NCBI RefSeq assembly: GCF_046773475.1
Contig: NZ_CP177239.1
Span: forward strand, 3,912,275 to 3,976,274
DNA from: Nitratireductor aquimarinus
GTDB lineage: Bacteria > Pseudomonadota > Alphaproteobacteria > Rhizobiales > Rhizobiaceae
Length of the DNA: 64,000 bases
Direction of reading: 5' to 3'
Shown: in pieces, positions 28,019 to 36,852 of the stretch
How the letters are laid out: each line of letters starts with the position of its first letter
Position numbering within the stretch: the first letter of the stretch is position 1
Position numbers and translations under genes: made by a program
Notes under the pieces: generated by a model
The model's input: only the letters and a program-made list of their open reading frames with translations
Told to the model about the DNA's origin: nothing
The model's database searches: none

Positions 28019-28062
28019 CGGGCGGGTGGGGTTCCTTGACGGGAGCCGGCCCGCCCGTTTTC
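28019..28062 (+). terminator. Rho-independent terminator after hemF
   Basis: CGGGCGGG (28019-28026) pairs with CCCGCCCG (28050-28057), followed by TTTTCTTC, about 60 nt after hemF and just before the convergent LysE stop. Confidence 0.7.
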
Positions 28063-28063
28063 T

Positions 28064-28696
28064 TCAGGGGCGCATGGTGGCGAGTTTCAGCCCGAACCCG
28101 ACGAACACCGTTCCGGTCACGGCTTTCAGCCAGCGCTGCATGCTGGCGCTGCCGCCAAGCGACTTCATGCTCGAGAACAGGAGCACGAGCGCCGAGAACC
28201 AGAGCACGTTCAGCAGCGAATGGATCGCCACCAGCGCAAACGCCCAGGACGTTGCATCCGCGCTTGCCGGAATGAACTGCGGAAACGCAGCGAGATAGAA
28301 CATTGAAACCTTGGGGTTCAGCGCGTTGGTCAGGAACCCTTCGAGCCCCGCCTTGGCGAGCGTGCGCCGCCTCTTGGCCGGTGTGATGGAGTGCGGTGCC
28401 GCAAGACCGCGCCATGCCTGCCACAGGGCCTTGATCCCGATATAGCAGAGATAGGCCGCGCCCAGCATTTTTACGATGAAGAAGAGCTGGGCCGACTGCA
28501 CCAGAATGATCGATATGCCCAGAATGGAAAGAAGGCCGTGCACATAGAACGCGGCGAAGAAGCCCGCGACATTGGCAAAGCCCGCCGCCTTGCCGGAAGT
28601 CGGCACGGTTTTGGCGATCAGCACCCCGTTGGGGCCGGGTGACACGACGAGAAGCGCTGCGACGAGAGTGAAGGTTCCAAGCTCAAGCAGTGTCAT
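28064..28696 (-). CDS. LysE/RhtB-family amino acid exporter
   Basis: A 210-residue inner-membrane protein with six hydrophobic segments and the family opening LVVSPGPNGVLIAKT. Further family blocks are AAYLCYIGIKALWQAWRG and LEGFLTNALNPKVSMFYLA. Such proteins export lysine, threonine, homoserine or related amino acids; specificity cannot be read here. ATG 28696 follows AAGGTG; a GTG three codons upstream is an alternative. Confidence 0.9.
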   Translation of the reverse strand: MTLLELGTFTLVAALLVVSPGPNGVLIAKTVPTSGKAAGFANVAGFFAAFYVHGLLSILGISIILVQSAQLFFIVKMLGAAYLCYIGIKALWQAWRGLAAPHSITPAKRRRTLAKAGLEGFLTNALNPKVSMFYLAAFPQFIPASADATSWAFALVAIHSLLNVLWFSALVLLFSSMKSLGGSASMQRWLKAVTGTVFVGFGLKLATMRP

Positions 28697-28800
28697 CAAG
28701 GTCACCTTGTCGGTTCATGCGGGACTGGGTGTGATGCTATATAGAAGGCAGTCTTTCGTTTTGTCCATCAACGGTGGAGCCGCGCTGCCCCGTGCTGAAG

Positions 28801-29109
28801 ATGCCCAGTTCCATCACCGGCCTCGTGTCTCACCCCTTGAGTGGCGATACGGTTTTGCAGCACGAGATTGCGGCAGAGCAGGCGTCGTCTCTGGGGCATG
28901 CAGGCCGGCGGGTCGAGAAGGCGCTGGCGCGGCTTTCCGAAGCGGATGAAAGCGATGCGGAAGCGCGCGACCGCCTGCTTCACGCCGCTGCTGATGCGGT
29001 TCATGGCTATTTCATTCAGCGCGAGCTGTGCGGAATGCGCAGGCATGATGATGTCATCAAGGACATGGCCATCCCGGGCAGGGTTCTGGCCCGATTGGGC
29101 GCGACCTGA
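28801..29109 (+). CDS. Small conserved protein, DUF6665-like
   Basis: A 102-residue soluble helical protein. The central part (ASSLGHAGRRVEKALARL, then AADAVHGYFIQRELCGMRRH) and the end (IPGRVLARLGA) recall the DUF6665 family, recognised by its QRELCG motif; the assignment rests on memory of that motif. The ATG at 28801 was taken, with an in-frame GTG nine codons upstream as alternative; neither has a strong ribosome site. Function unknown. Confidence 0.6.
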   Translation: MPSSITGLVSHPLSGDTVLQHEIAAEQASSLGHAGRRVEKALARLSEADESDAEARDRLLHAAADAVHGYFIQRELCGMRRHDDVIKDMAIPGRVLARLGAT

Positions 29110-29227
29110 CAACCAGGCTGCATCCGCTCTCTGGTCTGGCGAATCCCTTATTCTGGTCCGCTTGCCGTTGCCGCGTTGCGATGGCAGTCCCGGTCTGCAA
29201 TCAGATGCAGGCAGAAGAGATTAAGCA

Positions 29228-29983
29228 ATGGAAAACCGGTACGGTACGCTGGCCTCCTGGGTTTATCACCTCGACAAGCCCATAGGCCGCTCCTTCGGCG
29301 ATATCGAGTTTTATCGTGATCGTCTGGCAGGCTGCAGCGGTCCCGTCCTTGAGCCTGCGGCTGGCAATGGCCGGGTGCTGATTCCGCTTCTTGAAGCTGG
29401 CTTCGATATTCGTGGTTTCGACGCGTCGGACGAGATGGTCGCCCATTGCCGGGCGGAGTGCGCGAAGAGGGGGCTGTCGGCGCCGGTCGATATCCAGCGC
29501 TTCGAGACGTTCTCCTACCCTGAGCGATTTGAGGCCATCATCATTCCCGCCGGTTCGTTCCAGCTTGTCACGGAGCCGGAGGCAGCACTTGGCGTCCTTC
29601 GGCGATTCCATGACGCTCTTTGTCCGGGCGGACGCCTGCTGCTTGATCTCGATCCGCTGGCCTCACTCGCCGATACGTCCCGCACCGCGCGTCACTGGCG
29701 CGACGGGGACAGTCTTCTGACGCTGTCGGAGCAGCGTGTGGAAACCTGCTTCCAGCGCCAGACCATGCTTTCCCACCTGCGTTACGAGCAGTGGCGCGAT
29801 GATGTTCTTGTGGCAAGTGAGCTGCAGCTCTTCCATCTGCGCCTATGGGGCGTTCTGGAGATGGAACTCGCCCTGAAAGCCGCGGGTTTCAAGGAAATTC
29901 GCGTCCATGGCGACTATTGCGCCGATGAGAAGCCCGGGCCTGAGGCAGTCAGCTTCACCTTCGAGGCGGTCGCCGGCGCGTGA
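29228..29983 (+). CDS. Class I SAM-dependent methyltransferase
   Basis: A 251-residue methyltransferase with a Rossmann-like core: motif I VLEPAAGNGRVLIPLLEAG at about 40-58, the acidic residue ending strand 2 in FDIRGFDAS, and motif IV-like FEAIIIPAGSFQLV. The first 30 residues contain SWVYHLDKPIG. The acceptor is unknown. It is transcribed towards petABC but is separated from it by 267 nt, so it is probably a separate unit. Confidence 0.88.
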   Translation: MENRYGTLASWVYHLDKPIGRSFGDIEFYRDRLAGCSGPVLEPAAGNGRVLIPLLEAGFDIRGFDASDEMVAHCRAECAKRGLSAPVDIQRFETFSYPERFEAIIIPAGSFQLVTEPEAALGVLRRFHDALCPGGRLLLDLDPLASLADTSRTARHWRDGDSLLTLSEQRVETCFQRQTMLSHLRYEQWRDDVLVASELQLFHLRLWGVLEMELALKAAGFKEIRVHGDYCADEKPGPEAVSFTFEAVAGA

Positions 29984-30250
29984 TCTGGACGGCAGGTGTC
30001 AGGATGGTGGGAGGCGCGTTCGTTGAAAAATAAGAGTTTTTCACTCATCTTTATTCGCTGTGTTTTACCCGCGACAATCTGCCATCTAAAGCCGCCCCCG
30101 TCTGGACAAGTTCCTGCGTGGCGCATAGAAACCATCGAAAAATGCCGGGGGTAGAACCGGGCAGCTTTGCCATGCGTGGTAAAATGCCCGTGTTTGAGGT
30201 GCAATGAGGCTTCCCGACCGGCCGAACTGAGGTGAAAGGATCGCAGTCCC

Positions 30251-30814
30251 GTGAGCGCTACCGATTCGACCGAACATACAAGGCGTGACTTTCTTTATGT
30301 CGCCACAGGCGTTGCCGGTGCCGTTGGCATCGCCGGCGTCGCATGGCCGTTCATCGACCAGATGCGGCCAGATGCGTCCACCCGGGCGCTGGCGTCTATT
30401 CAGGTAGACGTGTCCGGCGTTGAGCCCGGCATGTCCCTGACCGTGAAATGGCGCGGCCGGCCTGTGTTCATCCGCAACCGGACTGAGAAGGAAATTGAGG
30501 AAGCCAAGGCTGTTGCTCTGGCCGACCTCAAGGACCCGATCGCACGCAATGCCAACATTGCTGCCGATGCACCGGCGACGGATATCGACCGCTCGGCGGG
30601 CGAGGGCAAGGAAAACTGGCTCGTCATGGTTGGCGTCTGCACCCATCTGGGCTGCGTGCCGCTCGGCCAGGCCGGTGATTTCGGCGGCTGGTTCTGCCCG
30701 TGCCATGGTTCGCACTACGACACCGCTGGCCGCATCCGCAAAGGTCCGGCTCCAGAAAACCTGGCGGTTCCGACTTTTGAATTCGTGTCCGACACCGTCA
30801 TCCAGGTCGGCTAA
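30251..30814 (+). CDS. petA: Ubiquinol-cytochrome c reductase Rieske iron-sulfur subunit
   Basis: The Rieske subunit of the bc1 complex, carrying the 2Fe-2S cluster that takes electrons from ubiquinol. A Tat-type start (TRRDFLY, residues 10-16) and one transmembrane helix (about 18-38) anchor it on the periplasmic side. Cluster ligands are in CTHLGC (Cys130, His132) and CPCHGSHYD (Cys149, His152), with Cys135/Cys151 forming the disulfide. The GTG start is preceded by AAGGA. It opens the petABC operon; the 267 nt upstream include a very AT-rich stretch near 30025-30065 that probably holds the promoter. Confidence 0.97.
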   Translation: MSATDSTEHTRRDFLYVATGVAGAVGIAGVAWPFIDQMRPDASTRALASIQVDVSGVEPGMSLTVKWRGRPVFIRNRTEKEIEEAKAVALADLKDPIARNANIAADAPATDIDRSAGEGKENWLVMVGVCTHLGCVPLGQAGDFGGWFCPCHGSHYDTAGRIRKGPAPENLAVPTFEFVSDTVIQVG

Positions 30815-30837
30815 GGCTTGGCGAGAGGGGATTTTCA

Positions 30838-32124
30838 ATGAGCGCTGGACATTCGACCTATACGCCCAAGACCGGCCTCGGCCGCTGGATGGATGCGCGT
30901 TTGCCGCTTCCGCGTCTGGTCTATGATTCTTTCGTGGCCTATCCGGTGCCACGCAACCTCAACTATGCATACACCTTCGGCGGCATCCTTTCGCTGATGC
31001 TGGTGGCGCAGATCGTGACCGGCATCGTGCTGGCCATGCATTATGCGGCCAACACCGAAGTTGCCTTTGTTTCCGTCGAGAAGATCATGCGCGACGTCAA
31101 CTCCGGTTGGCTGCTGCGCTACCTGCACTCCAACGGCGCGTCGATGTTCTTCATCGCCGTCTATGTGCACATCTTCCGCGGCCTCTACTACGGTTCCTAC
31201 AAGGCACCGCGCGAGATGCTGTGGATCCTCGGCTGCATCATCTACCTGCTGATGATGGCGACCGCCTTCATGGGCTACGTGCTTCCGTGGGGCCAGATGA
31301 GCTTCTGGGGCGCAACGGTCATCACCGGCTTCTTTACCGCCATTCCATTGGTGGGTGAGTGGATCCAGCAGCTGCTTCTGGGGGGCTTCGCCGTCGACAA
31401 CCCGACGCTGAACCGCTTCTTCTCGCTGCACTACCTGCTGCCCTTCATGATCGCCGGCGTTGTCGTCCTGCACGTGTGGGCGCTGCATGTGACCGGTCAG
31501 ACCAACCCGACCGGCATCGAAGTGAAGCAGAAGACCGACACCGTGGCCTTCACGCCCTATGCGACCGTCAAGGACGCGTTCGCCATGGTCGTGTTCATGC
31601 TGCTGTTCGCCTACTTCGTCTTCTACATTCCGAACTACATGGGTCACCCCGACAACTACATCGAGGCTGACGCTCTGAAGACCCCGGCGCACATCGTTCC
31701 CGAATGGTACTTCCTGCCGTTCTACGCGATCCTGCGTGCGATCACCTTCAACATCGGACCGATCGACTCCAAGCTGGGCGGCGTTCTGGCCATGTTCGGC
31801 GCCATCGCGGTTCTGTTTGTCGTGCCCTGGCTCGACACCTCGAAGGTTCGTTCGGCTGTCTACCGTCCGTGGTTCAAGCTCTTCTTCTGGCTCTTCGTCG
31901 TGAACGCCGTCTTCCTCGGCTGGCTCGGCTCGCGTCCGGCAGAAGGCATCTACGTGGCGATGGCACAGGGTGCGACGCTGTACTACTTCGCCTTCTTCAT
32001 CGTGATCATGCCGGTTCTCGGTCTGGTCGAGACGCCCCGCCGTCTGCCCAATTCCATCACGGAAGCGGTGCTTGAGAAGAAGTCCTCCGCCGGCGCGCCG
32101 GCCACCGAACAGGCAAAGGGCTGA
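30838..32124 (+). CDS. petB: Cytochrome b of the bc1 complex
   Basis: The 428-residue membrane core of the bc1 complex, with two b hemes and the Qo and Qi quinone sites. Heme-ligand histidines lie in LHSNGASMFFIAVYVHIFRG and in YLLPFMIAGVVVLHVWALHV; the Qo-site PEWY is present as VPEWYFLPF. Eight transmembrane helices are expected. The start is preceded by GAGAGGGGATTTTCA, a leader almost repeated before petC. Middle gene of petABC. Confidence 0.97.
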   Translation: MSAGHSTYTPKTGLGRWMDARLPLPRLVYDSFVAYPVPRNLNYAYTFGGILSLMLVAQIVTGIVLAMHYAANTEVAFVSVEKIMRDVNSGWLLRYLHSNGASMFFIAVYVHIFRGLYYGSYKAPREMLWILGCIIYLLMMATAFMGYVLPWGQMSFWGATVITGFFTAIPLVGEWIQQLLLGGFAVDNPTLNRFFSLHYLLPFMIAGVVVLHVWALHVTGQTNPTGIEVKQKTDTVAFTPYATVKDAFAMVVFMLLFAYFVFYIPNYMGHPDNYIEADALKTPAHIVPEWYFLPFYAILRAITFNIGPIDSKLGGVLAMFGAIAVLFVVPWLDTSKVRSAVYRPWFKLFFWLFVVNAVFLGWLGSRPAEGIYVAMAQGATLYYFAFFIVIMPVLGLVETPRRLPNSITEAVLEKKSSAGAPATEQAKG

Positions 32125-32153
32125 GCGAGAGAATGCGCAAAGGGATTTTCGAA

Positions 32154-32978
32154 ATGAAGAACGTCCTCAACGGATTGGCCGCGCTCGGTCTCGGTCTGGC
32201 TGTCGCTACGGCAGCCGACGCCGCCGAGTTCCCGATCAAGAAGCCGGTCGAGCAGGACTGGTCGTTTGCCGGCCCGTTCGGCACCTACGACAAGGGCCAG
32301 CTGCAGCGCGGCTTCAAGGTCTACCGCGAGGTCTGCGCGGCGTGTCACTCGATGAATCTTGTGGCGTTCCGCAACCTCACCGATCTCGGCTACTCCGACG
32401 CCCAGGTGCGTGCGATTGCAGCCGAGTATGAGGTCGAGGACGGTCCGGATGATGCCGGTGACATGTACATGCGCCCGGCAAAGCCGTCGGACCGCTTCCC
32501 GGCTCCGTTCGCCAACCCGCAGCAGGCTGCCGCCTCCAACAGCGGTGCAGTCCCCCCGGACTTCTCGCTGATTGCCAAGGCGCGAGCTGTCGAGCGTGGT
32601 TTCCCGACCTTCGTCTTCGACATCTTCACCCAGTATGCCGAGGCAGGCCCGGATTACATCCACGCCCTGCTGACCGGTTACAGTGACGATACCGAGGGAC
32701 ACGAAGTTCCGGCTGGCACCTACTACAACCCGTACTTCCTCTCCTCGGCTTCGCTGGCCATGGCGCCGCCGCTCTCCGAGGGCATGGTGACCTATGATGA
32801 CGGTGCGCCCGAGACGGTCGATCAGTATGCGCGCGATATCTCCGCGTTCCTGATGTGGGCAGCCGAGCCGCACATGGAAGCACGCAAGTCCACGGGCTTC
32901 GTGGTCATGATCTTCCTTCTGCTCTTCGGCGGTCTGGTCTATCTGACCAAGCGCAAGATCTGGTCTGACGCACACTGA
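32154..32978 (+). CDS. petC: Cytochrome c1 of the bc1 complex
   Basis: The periplasmic c-type cytochrome of bc1. The mature protein begins after a signal peptide (about 1-23, NGLAALGLGLAVATAADA). The heme site CAACH is at about 61-65, the likely axial Met is in LAMAPPLSEGM, and the C-terminal anchor STGFVVMIFLLLFGGLVYL is followed by KRKIWSDAH. ATG 32154 was preferred over one seven codons earlier because the GGGATTTTC leader matches that before petB. A strong terminator follows, closing the operon. Confidence 0.96.
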   Translation: MKNVLNGLAALGLGLAVATAADAAEFPIKKPVEQDWSFAGPFGTYDKGQLQRGFKVYREVCAACHSMNLVAFRNLTDLGYSDAQVRAIAAEYEVEDGPDDAGDMYMRPAKPSDRFPAPFANPQQAAASNSGAVPPDFSLIAKARAVERGFPTFVFDIFTQYAEAGPDYIHALLTGYSDDTEGHEVPAGTYYNPYFLSSASLAMAPPLSEGMVTYDDGAPETVDQYARDISAFLMWAAEPHMEARKSTGFVVMIFLLLFGGLVYLTKRKIWSDAH

Positions 32979-33003
32979 CGCGCCGTCCACATAAAGAGAT
33001 TTG

Positions 33004-33032
33004 AAAGGGCGCCGCCGGCGCCCTTTTCTTTT
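33004..33032 (+). terminator. Rho-independent terminator of petABC
   Basis: AAAGGGCGCC, GCC loop, GGCGCCCTTTTC: a GC-rich stem with a U-tract, 26 nt beyond petC. Confidence 0.9.
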
Positions 33033-33164
33033 GCGCGATGATGCAGTTTACAGTCAGGTGAAAACGCCTGATCTCGCGCAGACAGGGCAACAGCAGACCA
33101 TCTGCCGTTTCATCGTTCTGTGTGAAAGGTGAAGCGGACAATCAGGCGAAACAGGGCAGGGCAC

Positions 33165-33716
33165 ATGGCAGCTTCGCAGACACTTCAGGAAACCCTTCTT
33201 TCCGCAATCCGCACGATCCCGGACTATCCGAAACCCGGCGTGATGTTCCGCGACATCACCACGCTTCTGGGCAATGCACGCGCCTTCCGCCGTGCGGTGG
33301 ATGAACTGGTGCACCCCTATGCCGGCACCAAGATCGACAAGATCGCCGGCATTGAGGCGCGTGGCTTCATTCTGGGCGGCGCCATGGCGCACCAGCTGTC
33401 GTCGGGTTTTGTTCCGATCCGCAAGAAGGGAAAGCTGCCGCACGACACCGTGCGCGTGGCCTACAGCCTTGAATACGGCATCGACGAGATGGAGATGCAC
33501 AAGGACGCGGTGAAGCCGGGCGAGAAGGTTCTTCTGGTCGATGACCTGATCGCCACCGGTGGCACCGCCGAAGGCGCGGTGAAGCTTCTGACCCAGATGG
33601 GTGCGGAAATCGTCGCAGCCTGCTTCGTGATCGATCTTCCGGACCTGGGCGGCCGCGCCAAGCTCGAAGCGCTTGGGGTCGACGTCCACACCCTGATCGC
33701 CTTCGAAGGCGATTGA
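33165..33716 (+). CDS. apt: Adenine phosphoribosyltransferase
   Basis: Salvages adenine to AMP using PRPP. The PRPP-binding motif VLLVDDLIATGGTAEGA is intact, with the family opening IRTIPDYPKPGVMFRDITTL and the flexible-loop block GFVPIRKKGKLPHDT. At 183 residues it is normal in length. ATG 33165 is preceded by AGGGCAC; an in-frame GTG twelve codons upstream is less likely. It sits downstream of petABC, a common rhizobial arrangement, but after a terminator. Confidence 0.95.
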   Translation: MAASQTLQETLLSAIRTIPDYPKPGVMFRDITTLLGNARAFRRAVDELVHPYAGTKIDKIAGIEARGFILGGAMAHQLSSGFVPIRKKGKLPHDTVRVAYSLEYGIDEMEMHKDAVKPGEKVLLVDDLIATGGTAEGAVKLLTQMGAEIVAACFVIDLPDLGGRAKLEALGVDVHTLIAFEGD

Positions 33717-33721
33717 ATACT

Positions 33722-33800
33722 GTTGTTCCTTGAAGTTTTTCAGTATACCCTCATAAGGAGTTGTTTTTATTTAATTATATTATAATTTAGATATATATAG
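33722..33800 (+). promoter_or_regulatory. Very AT-rich promoter/leader of the protease gene
   Basis: An unusually AT-rich stretch for this genome, with TATAAT at 33781-33786 and a TTGTTT-like element upstream. AAGGAG at 33755-33760 is about 40 nt before the ATG, too far to serve it, so the start has no normal ribosome site. Confidence 0.5.
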
Positions 33801-35789
33801 ATGAGATTGTCTTTTTTGTTGGTGCTCTTCGCTATTGGCGGAGAGCTCTCCACTGCGTGTTTGGCGCAGGAGGGGGCCGTCATTCATTTTCCTGTCGGCT
33901 CGACGGGAGACGCGGAAACCGATGCTCAGTGGGGGCTTGCCCGGATCAATGCCCACCTGGCTCACAGGGCCGGGTTCACGGGCGGGGGCATCCTGGTCGG
34001 CTTGCTCGACAGCGGAGCCGACGCTTCTCATCCAGAGCTTTTCGGGCGGGTTTCATCGAAGTCGTTTGATCTTCGTGGCCTCATGTATGGCAGCAGTGAC
34101 CCTGTTGGACACGGCACGATGGTGGGGAGTGTTCTGGTCGGGAACAGGGACGGAAACGGTATGCATGGAGTGGCCTATGACGCCACGCTCATGTCCGTTC
34201 AGTTGTCGCACTCCGACCCTCTCGACCTCACATTCGCTTTCTCCTTCATGTATGCGCTGGAGATGGGGGTCGACCTCATCAATGCTTCGTTTGGGCTGCA
34301 GACCTACGTGCCTCTGTACCCCGACGATGATCCCGGGGTTCTCAGCCCTTTGAGTTACACTCTGTTTGCGGTGCATGAAGCCGCCGGTGCGGGGATCCTG
34401 ACAGTTTGGGCGGCGGGCAATCATGGCCGTGGATCTGTTGCGCTTCTTCCGAGCCTCCCGCTTGTCTTTCCTGAACTGGAAAGCACCACGCTTGCCGTCA
34501 CCGCAGTCAATACGGATGGGCGGCTCGCCTATTACGCCAACAAATGCGGCTTCGCCGCCCGTTGGTGTCTGGCCGCGCCTGGCGGAGAGGCCGGTGCATC
34601 AAATGGCATCTATGCGGCCCGGACAGGGGGAGGTTATCTCTCCGGCATGGGCACTTCGCTGGCTGCACCGCATGTCACCGGCGGGCTCGCAATCGCGCGT
34701 CAGATGTTTCCGCAGGCTGATACGCGCGACATACGCAAGCTGATCCTTCACACTGCGCTAGATATCGGTGATCCGGGCGTCGATCCGGTTTTCGGCTGGG
34801 GCCTGCTTGACCTGGGCAATCTGACGGAAACCATTTCCCCGGCCGGGCGCAGTATTTTTGCCGCTTCTTCCCGCAGCAGGCACATGGCGATGGCGCAGGC
34901 GGCACGCGCGCCTTTTGACACCATGCGGCGACGCGTGCCGCTAAACGACCGGCTCTGGATGAGTGGCAGTTTCTTGCATTCCAGAACTTCCGTCTCACCC
35001 GGTTTTCCAGAGGCGCGAGCGAGCATCAGGACGCTCTACACGGGTGTCGATCTGATCGATCAGGTCAATGTTACCGCCGGCTTTGGCGTTGGCTACGCTG
35101 AGGTGGACACCAGTGAGCGTGCCACTGCCAACACCGCGCATGCGAAAGGCGTGCATGGTTTCGCCTATGGGACCTGGGATATTGGCGACTGGCGCCTGCG
35201 GGCCAGCGCGGGCGTCAGCCGTTTCCGCCAGACCCACACGCGGCGCACCATCCCGGGGCTTGCCGGCACGGTGACCGCGCTGGGCCAACCGGTGGCGCAG
35301 TCGCACAATGTCGCCCATGGTGGCTTCGGAACGATGGAGACCGGTTATCGGCGGGCTTTCGGTTGGGGGGACGCAACGCTCTTTGCGCATTTGTCGGGGA
35401 TCACCCAGCGCTTTGGGCCGGCACATGAAACGGGGCTGGAACTGCTCGGTCAGACTGTGAGCGCCGGCCGCACCACCACGGTTGAAACCGGCCCGGGCAT
35501 CCGCCTGTCCGGCAGGTTCGGACTGGCGGACTGGGAGGTCGAGCCGGGGCTGGAGCTCGCTTACGCGCGTGCTCTCAAACCGGGCGCTTTCGCGGTCGAT
35601 ACCACGCTTCTCGGCCGTGTGCTGGAAGCGCGGGCCGAAGGGGTGGGGCGTGACAGGCTTGATATCGCGGCGAAGCTGGATCTGCATTTGCCGGAAACCG
35701 GTGCGTCCGCCAGAATTGGCTATGCCGGCGCGTTTTACGGGGCCGGCAATCAGCACCAGGTTTCGCTCGGCCTGTCGGTCAGCTATTGA
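33801..35789 (+). CDS. Subtilisin-like (S8) serine protease autotransporter
   Basis: A 662-residue exported protease. A signal peptide (about 1-22) is followed by a subtilase domain with the complete catalytic triad: Asp70 in GLLDSGAD, His104 in VGHGTMV and Ser286 in GTSLAAPH, plus the oxyanion Asn207 in AAGNHG. From about residue 390 the sequence becomes a 12-strand-type beta-barrel pattern (alternating GFGVGYAEVD, GFAYGTWDIG) ending in a C-terminal aromatic, VSLGLSVSY, the classical autotransporter end. The passenger is thus probably displayed on or released from the outer membrane. The gene has an AT-rich leader without a clear ribosome site, suggesting acquisition. It overlaps the convergent MaoC gene by 11 nt. 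Confidence 0.9.
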   Translation: MRLSFLLVLFAIGGELSTACLAQEGAVIHFPVGSTGDAETDAQWGLARINAHLAHRAGFTGGGILVGLLDSGADASHPELFGRVSSKSFDLRGLMYGSSDPVGHGTMVGSVLVGNRDGNGMHGVAYDATLMSVQLSHSDPLDLTFAFSFMYALEMGVDLINASFGLQTYVPLYPDDDPGVLSPLSYTLFAVHEAAGAGILTVWAAGNHGRGSVALLPSLPLVFPELESTTLAVTAVNTDGRLAYYANKCGFAARWCLAAPGGEAGASNGIYAARTGGGYLSGMGTSLAAPHVTGGLAIARQMFPQADTRDIRKLILHTALDIGDPGVDPVFGWGLLDLGNLTETISPAGRSIFAASSRSRHMAMAQAARAPFDTMRRRVPLNDRLWMSGSFLHSRTSVSPGFPEARASIRTLYTGVDLIDQVNVTAGFGVGYAEVDTSERATANTAHAKGVHGFAYGTWDIGDWRLRASAGVSRFRQTHTRRTIPGLAGTVTALGQPVAQSHNVAHGGFGTMETGYRRAFGWGDATLFAHLSGITQRFGPAHETGLELLGQTVSAGRTTTVETGPGIRLSGRFGLADWEVEPGLELAYARALKPGAFAVDTTLLGRVLEARAEGVGRDRLDIAAKLDLHLPETGASARIGYAGAFYGAGNQHQVSLGLSVSY

Positions 35790-36258
35790 CTGCGGCCTTC
35801 ATCAGAACGCCGTTGTCGAACTGCATCACCGTTTCGCCGTCGCCATTGCAGGCGGCGGCCATCAGCGTCACCAGATGCCAGCCGGGGCGTGAGGCGAGCG
35901 GACGATGCGCCGTTGCCGTGCGCGTGAAGGTGATCGTGTCGCCTTCAAAGACGGGCTTTAGCCATTTCAGGTTGGAGAAGCCGGGGGAGGGGCCGAATTC
36001 GGGTTTTTCGCCGGGGCCGTCCCATGCGCCATGGGCGTCGCGTTCAATGCCTTCGAGATTGTAGCGCATCCACATGGAGCAGGTGTGCCAGCCAGAGGCG
36101 CACAGCCGCCCGAACACGCTGTCGCGTGCGGCTTCCGGGTCCGTGTGGAAAGGCTGCGGATCATAGGCGCGGGCGAAGGCGATGATCTCCTCGGCGCTGA
36201 ATGTGTGCGTGCCCAGCGTCACGGTTTCGCCAAGCCGCAGGAAACGGTCGATACTCAT
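35779..36258 (-). CDS. MaoC-like hot-dog dehydratase
   Basis: A 159-residue hot-dog-fold protein of the MaoC/hydratase-2 family, with the diagnostic region SAEEIIAFARAYDPQPFHTD and ASGWHT (catalytic Asp and His). Such enzymes hydrate enoyl-CoA. The start overlaps the stop of a second MaoC gene (ATGA), so the two are an operon and probably form a heterodimer, each giving a hot-dog half. The 3' end overlaps the autotransporter gene by 11 nt. Confidence 0.88.
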   Translation of the reverse strand: MSIDRFLRLGETVTLGTHTFSAEEIIAFARAYDPQPFHTDPEAARDSVFGRLCASGWHTCSMWMRYNLEGIERDAHGAWDGPGEKPEFGPSPGFSNLKWLKPVFEGDTITFTRTATAHRPLASRPGWHLVTLMAAACNGDGETVMQFDNGVLMKAAVNS

Positions 36259-36722
36259 GCTGCCGCTCCCGTCGCACGCATCCTGAACATGATCGGGTTC
36301 TCCATCTCCATCACCGTCTCCCCGCGCTGGTTGGTCACCAGATGGCGAAACGTCACCAGGCCGATGCCCGGGCGCGATTTGAGCGGACGGCGCTCCAGCA
36401 CCGTTGTCTGGCCGCTGAGCGTATCTCCGGCGATGACGGGGCGCTTCCAGCGCGCGTCGGTGATGCCGGGCGAGCCCTGAGACGTGGAATCGACCAGAAA
36501 CGCGTCATAGAGCATCCGCATGAACATGGCGCAGCTGTGCCAGCCGGAGGCCGCCAGACCGCCCAGTATGCTGGCCTTGCCGGCTTCTTCGTCCAGATGC
36601 ATGGGTTGCGCGTCGAACTGTCTTGCAAACGCGATGATCTCTTCTGCGCTCACGGTCTTCTCGCCGAACGGGATTGTCAGCCCCGGCTCAAGATCCTCGA
36701 ACGCCCACTTCTTGTCTGTCAT
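36255..36722 (-). CDS. MaoC-like hot-dog dehydratase
   Basis: A 155-residue MaoC-family protein paralogous to its neighbour: SAEEIIAFARQFDAQPMHLD and LAASGWHS carry the catalytic residues. Family proteins act on enoyl-CoA thioesters in fatty-acid or polyhydroxyalkanoate metabolism. ATG 36722 is preceded by AGGAAG. Only 129 nt and an inverted repeat separate it from corA. Confidence 0.88.
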   Translation of the reverse strand: MTDKKWAFEDLEPGLTIPFGEKTVSAEEIIAFARQFDAQPMHLDEEAGKASILGGLAASGWHSCAMFMRMLYDAFLVDSTSQGSPGITDARWKRPVIAGDTLSGQTTVLERRPLKSRPGIGLVTFRHLVTNQRGETVMEMENPIMFRMRATGAAA

Positions 36723-36798
36723 GATTGCTTCCTGTTCAGGCTTGAACCTTATGGCCGCAAGCGCGGCCTTCTTCAAGGACCTGGGGCTGAGGCATTTA

Positions 36799-36852
36799 GG
36801 GTCAGGACCCATTAATCAGGCCGACCATTGCGTATTAATGGGGGCCTGGCCC
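36799..36852. repeat. Imperfect inverted repeat at the corA stop
   Basis: GGGTCAGGACCCATTAAT at 36799-36816 pairs imperfectly with the segment 36834-36852, ATTAATGGGGGCCTGGCCC. The GGGTCAGGACCC motif occurs as an interspersed element in rhizobial genomes. It may act as terminator of corA. Confidence 0.5.
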
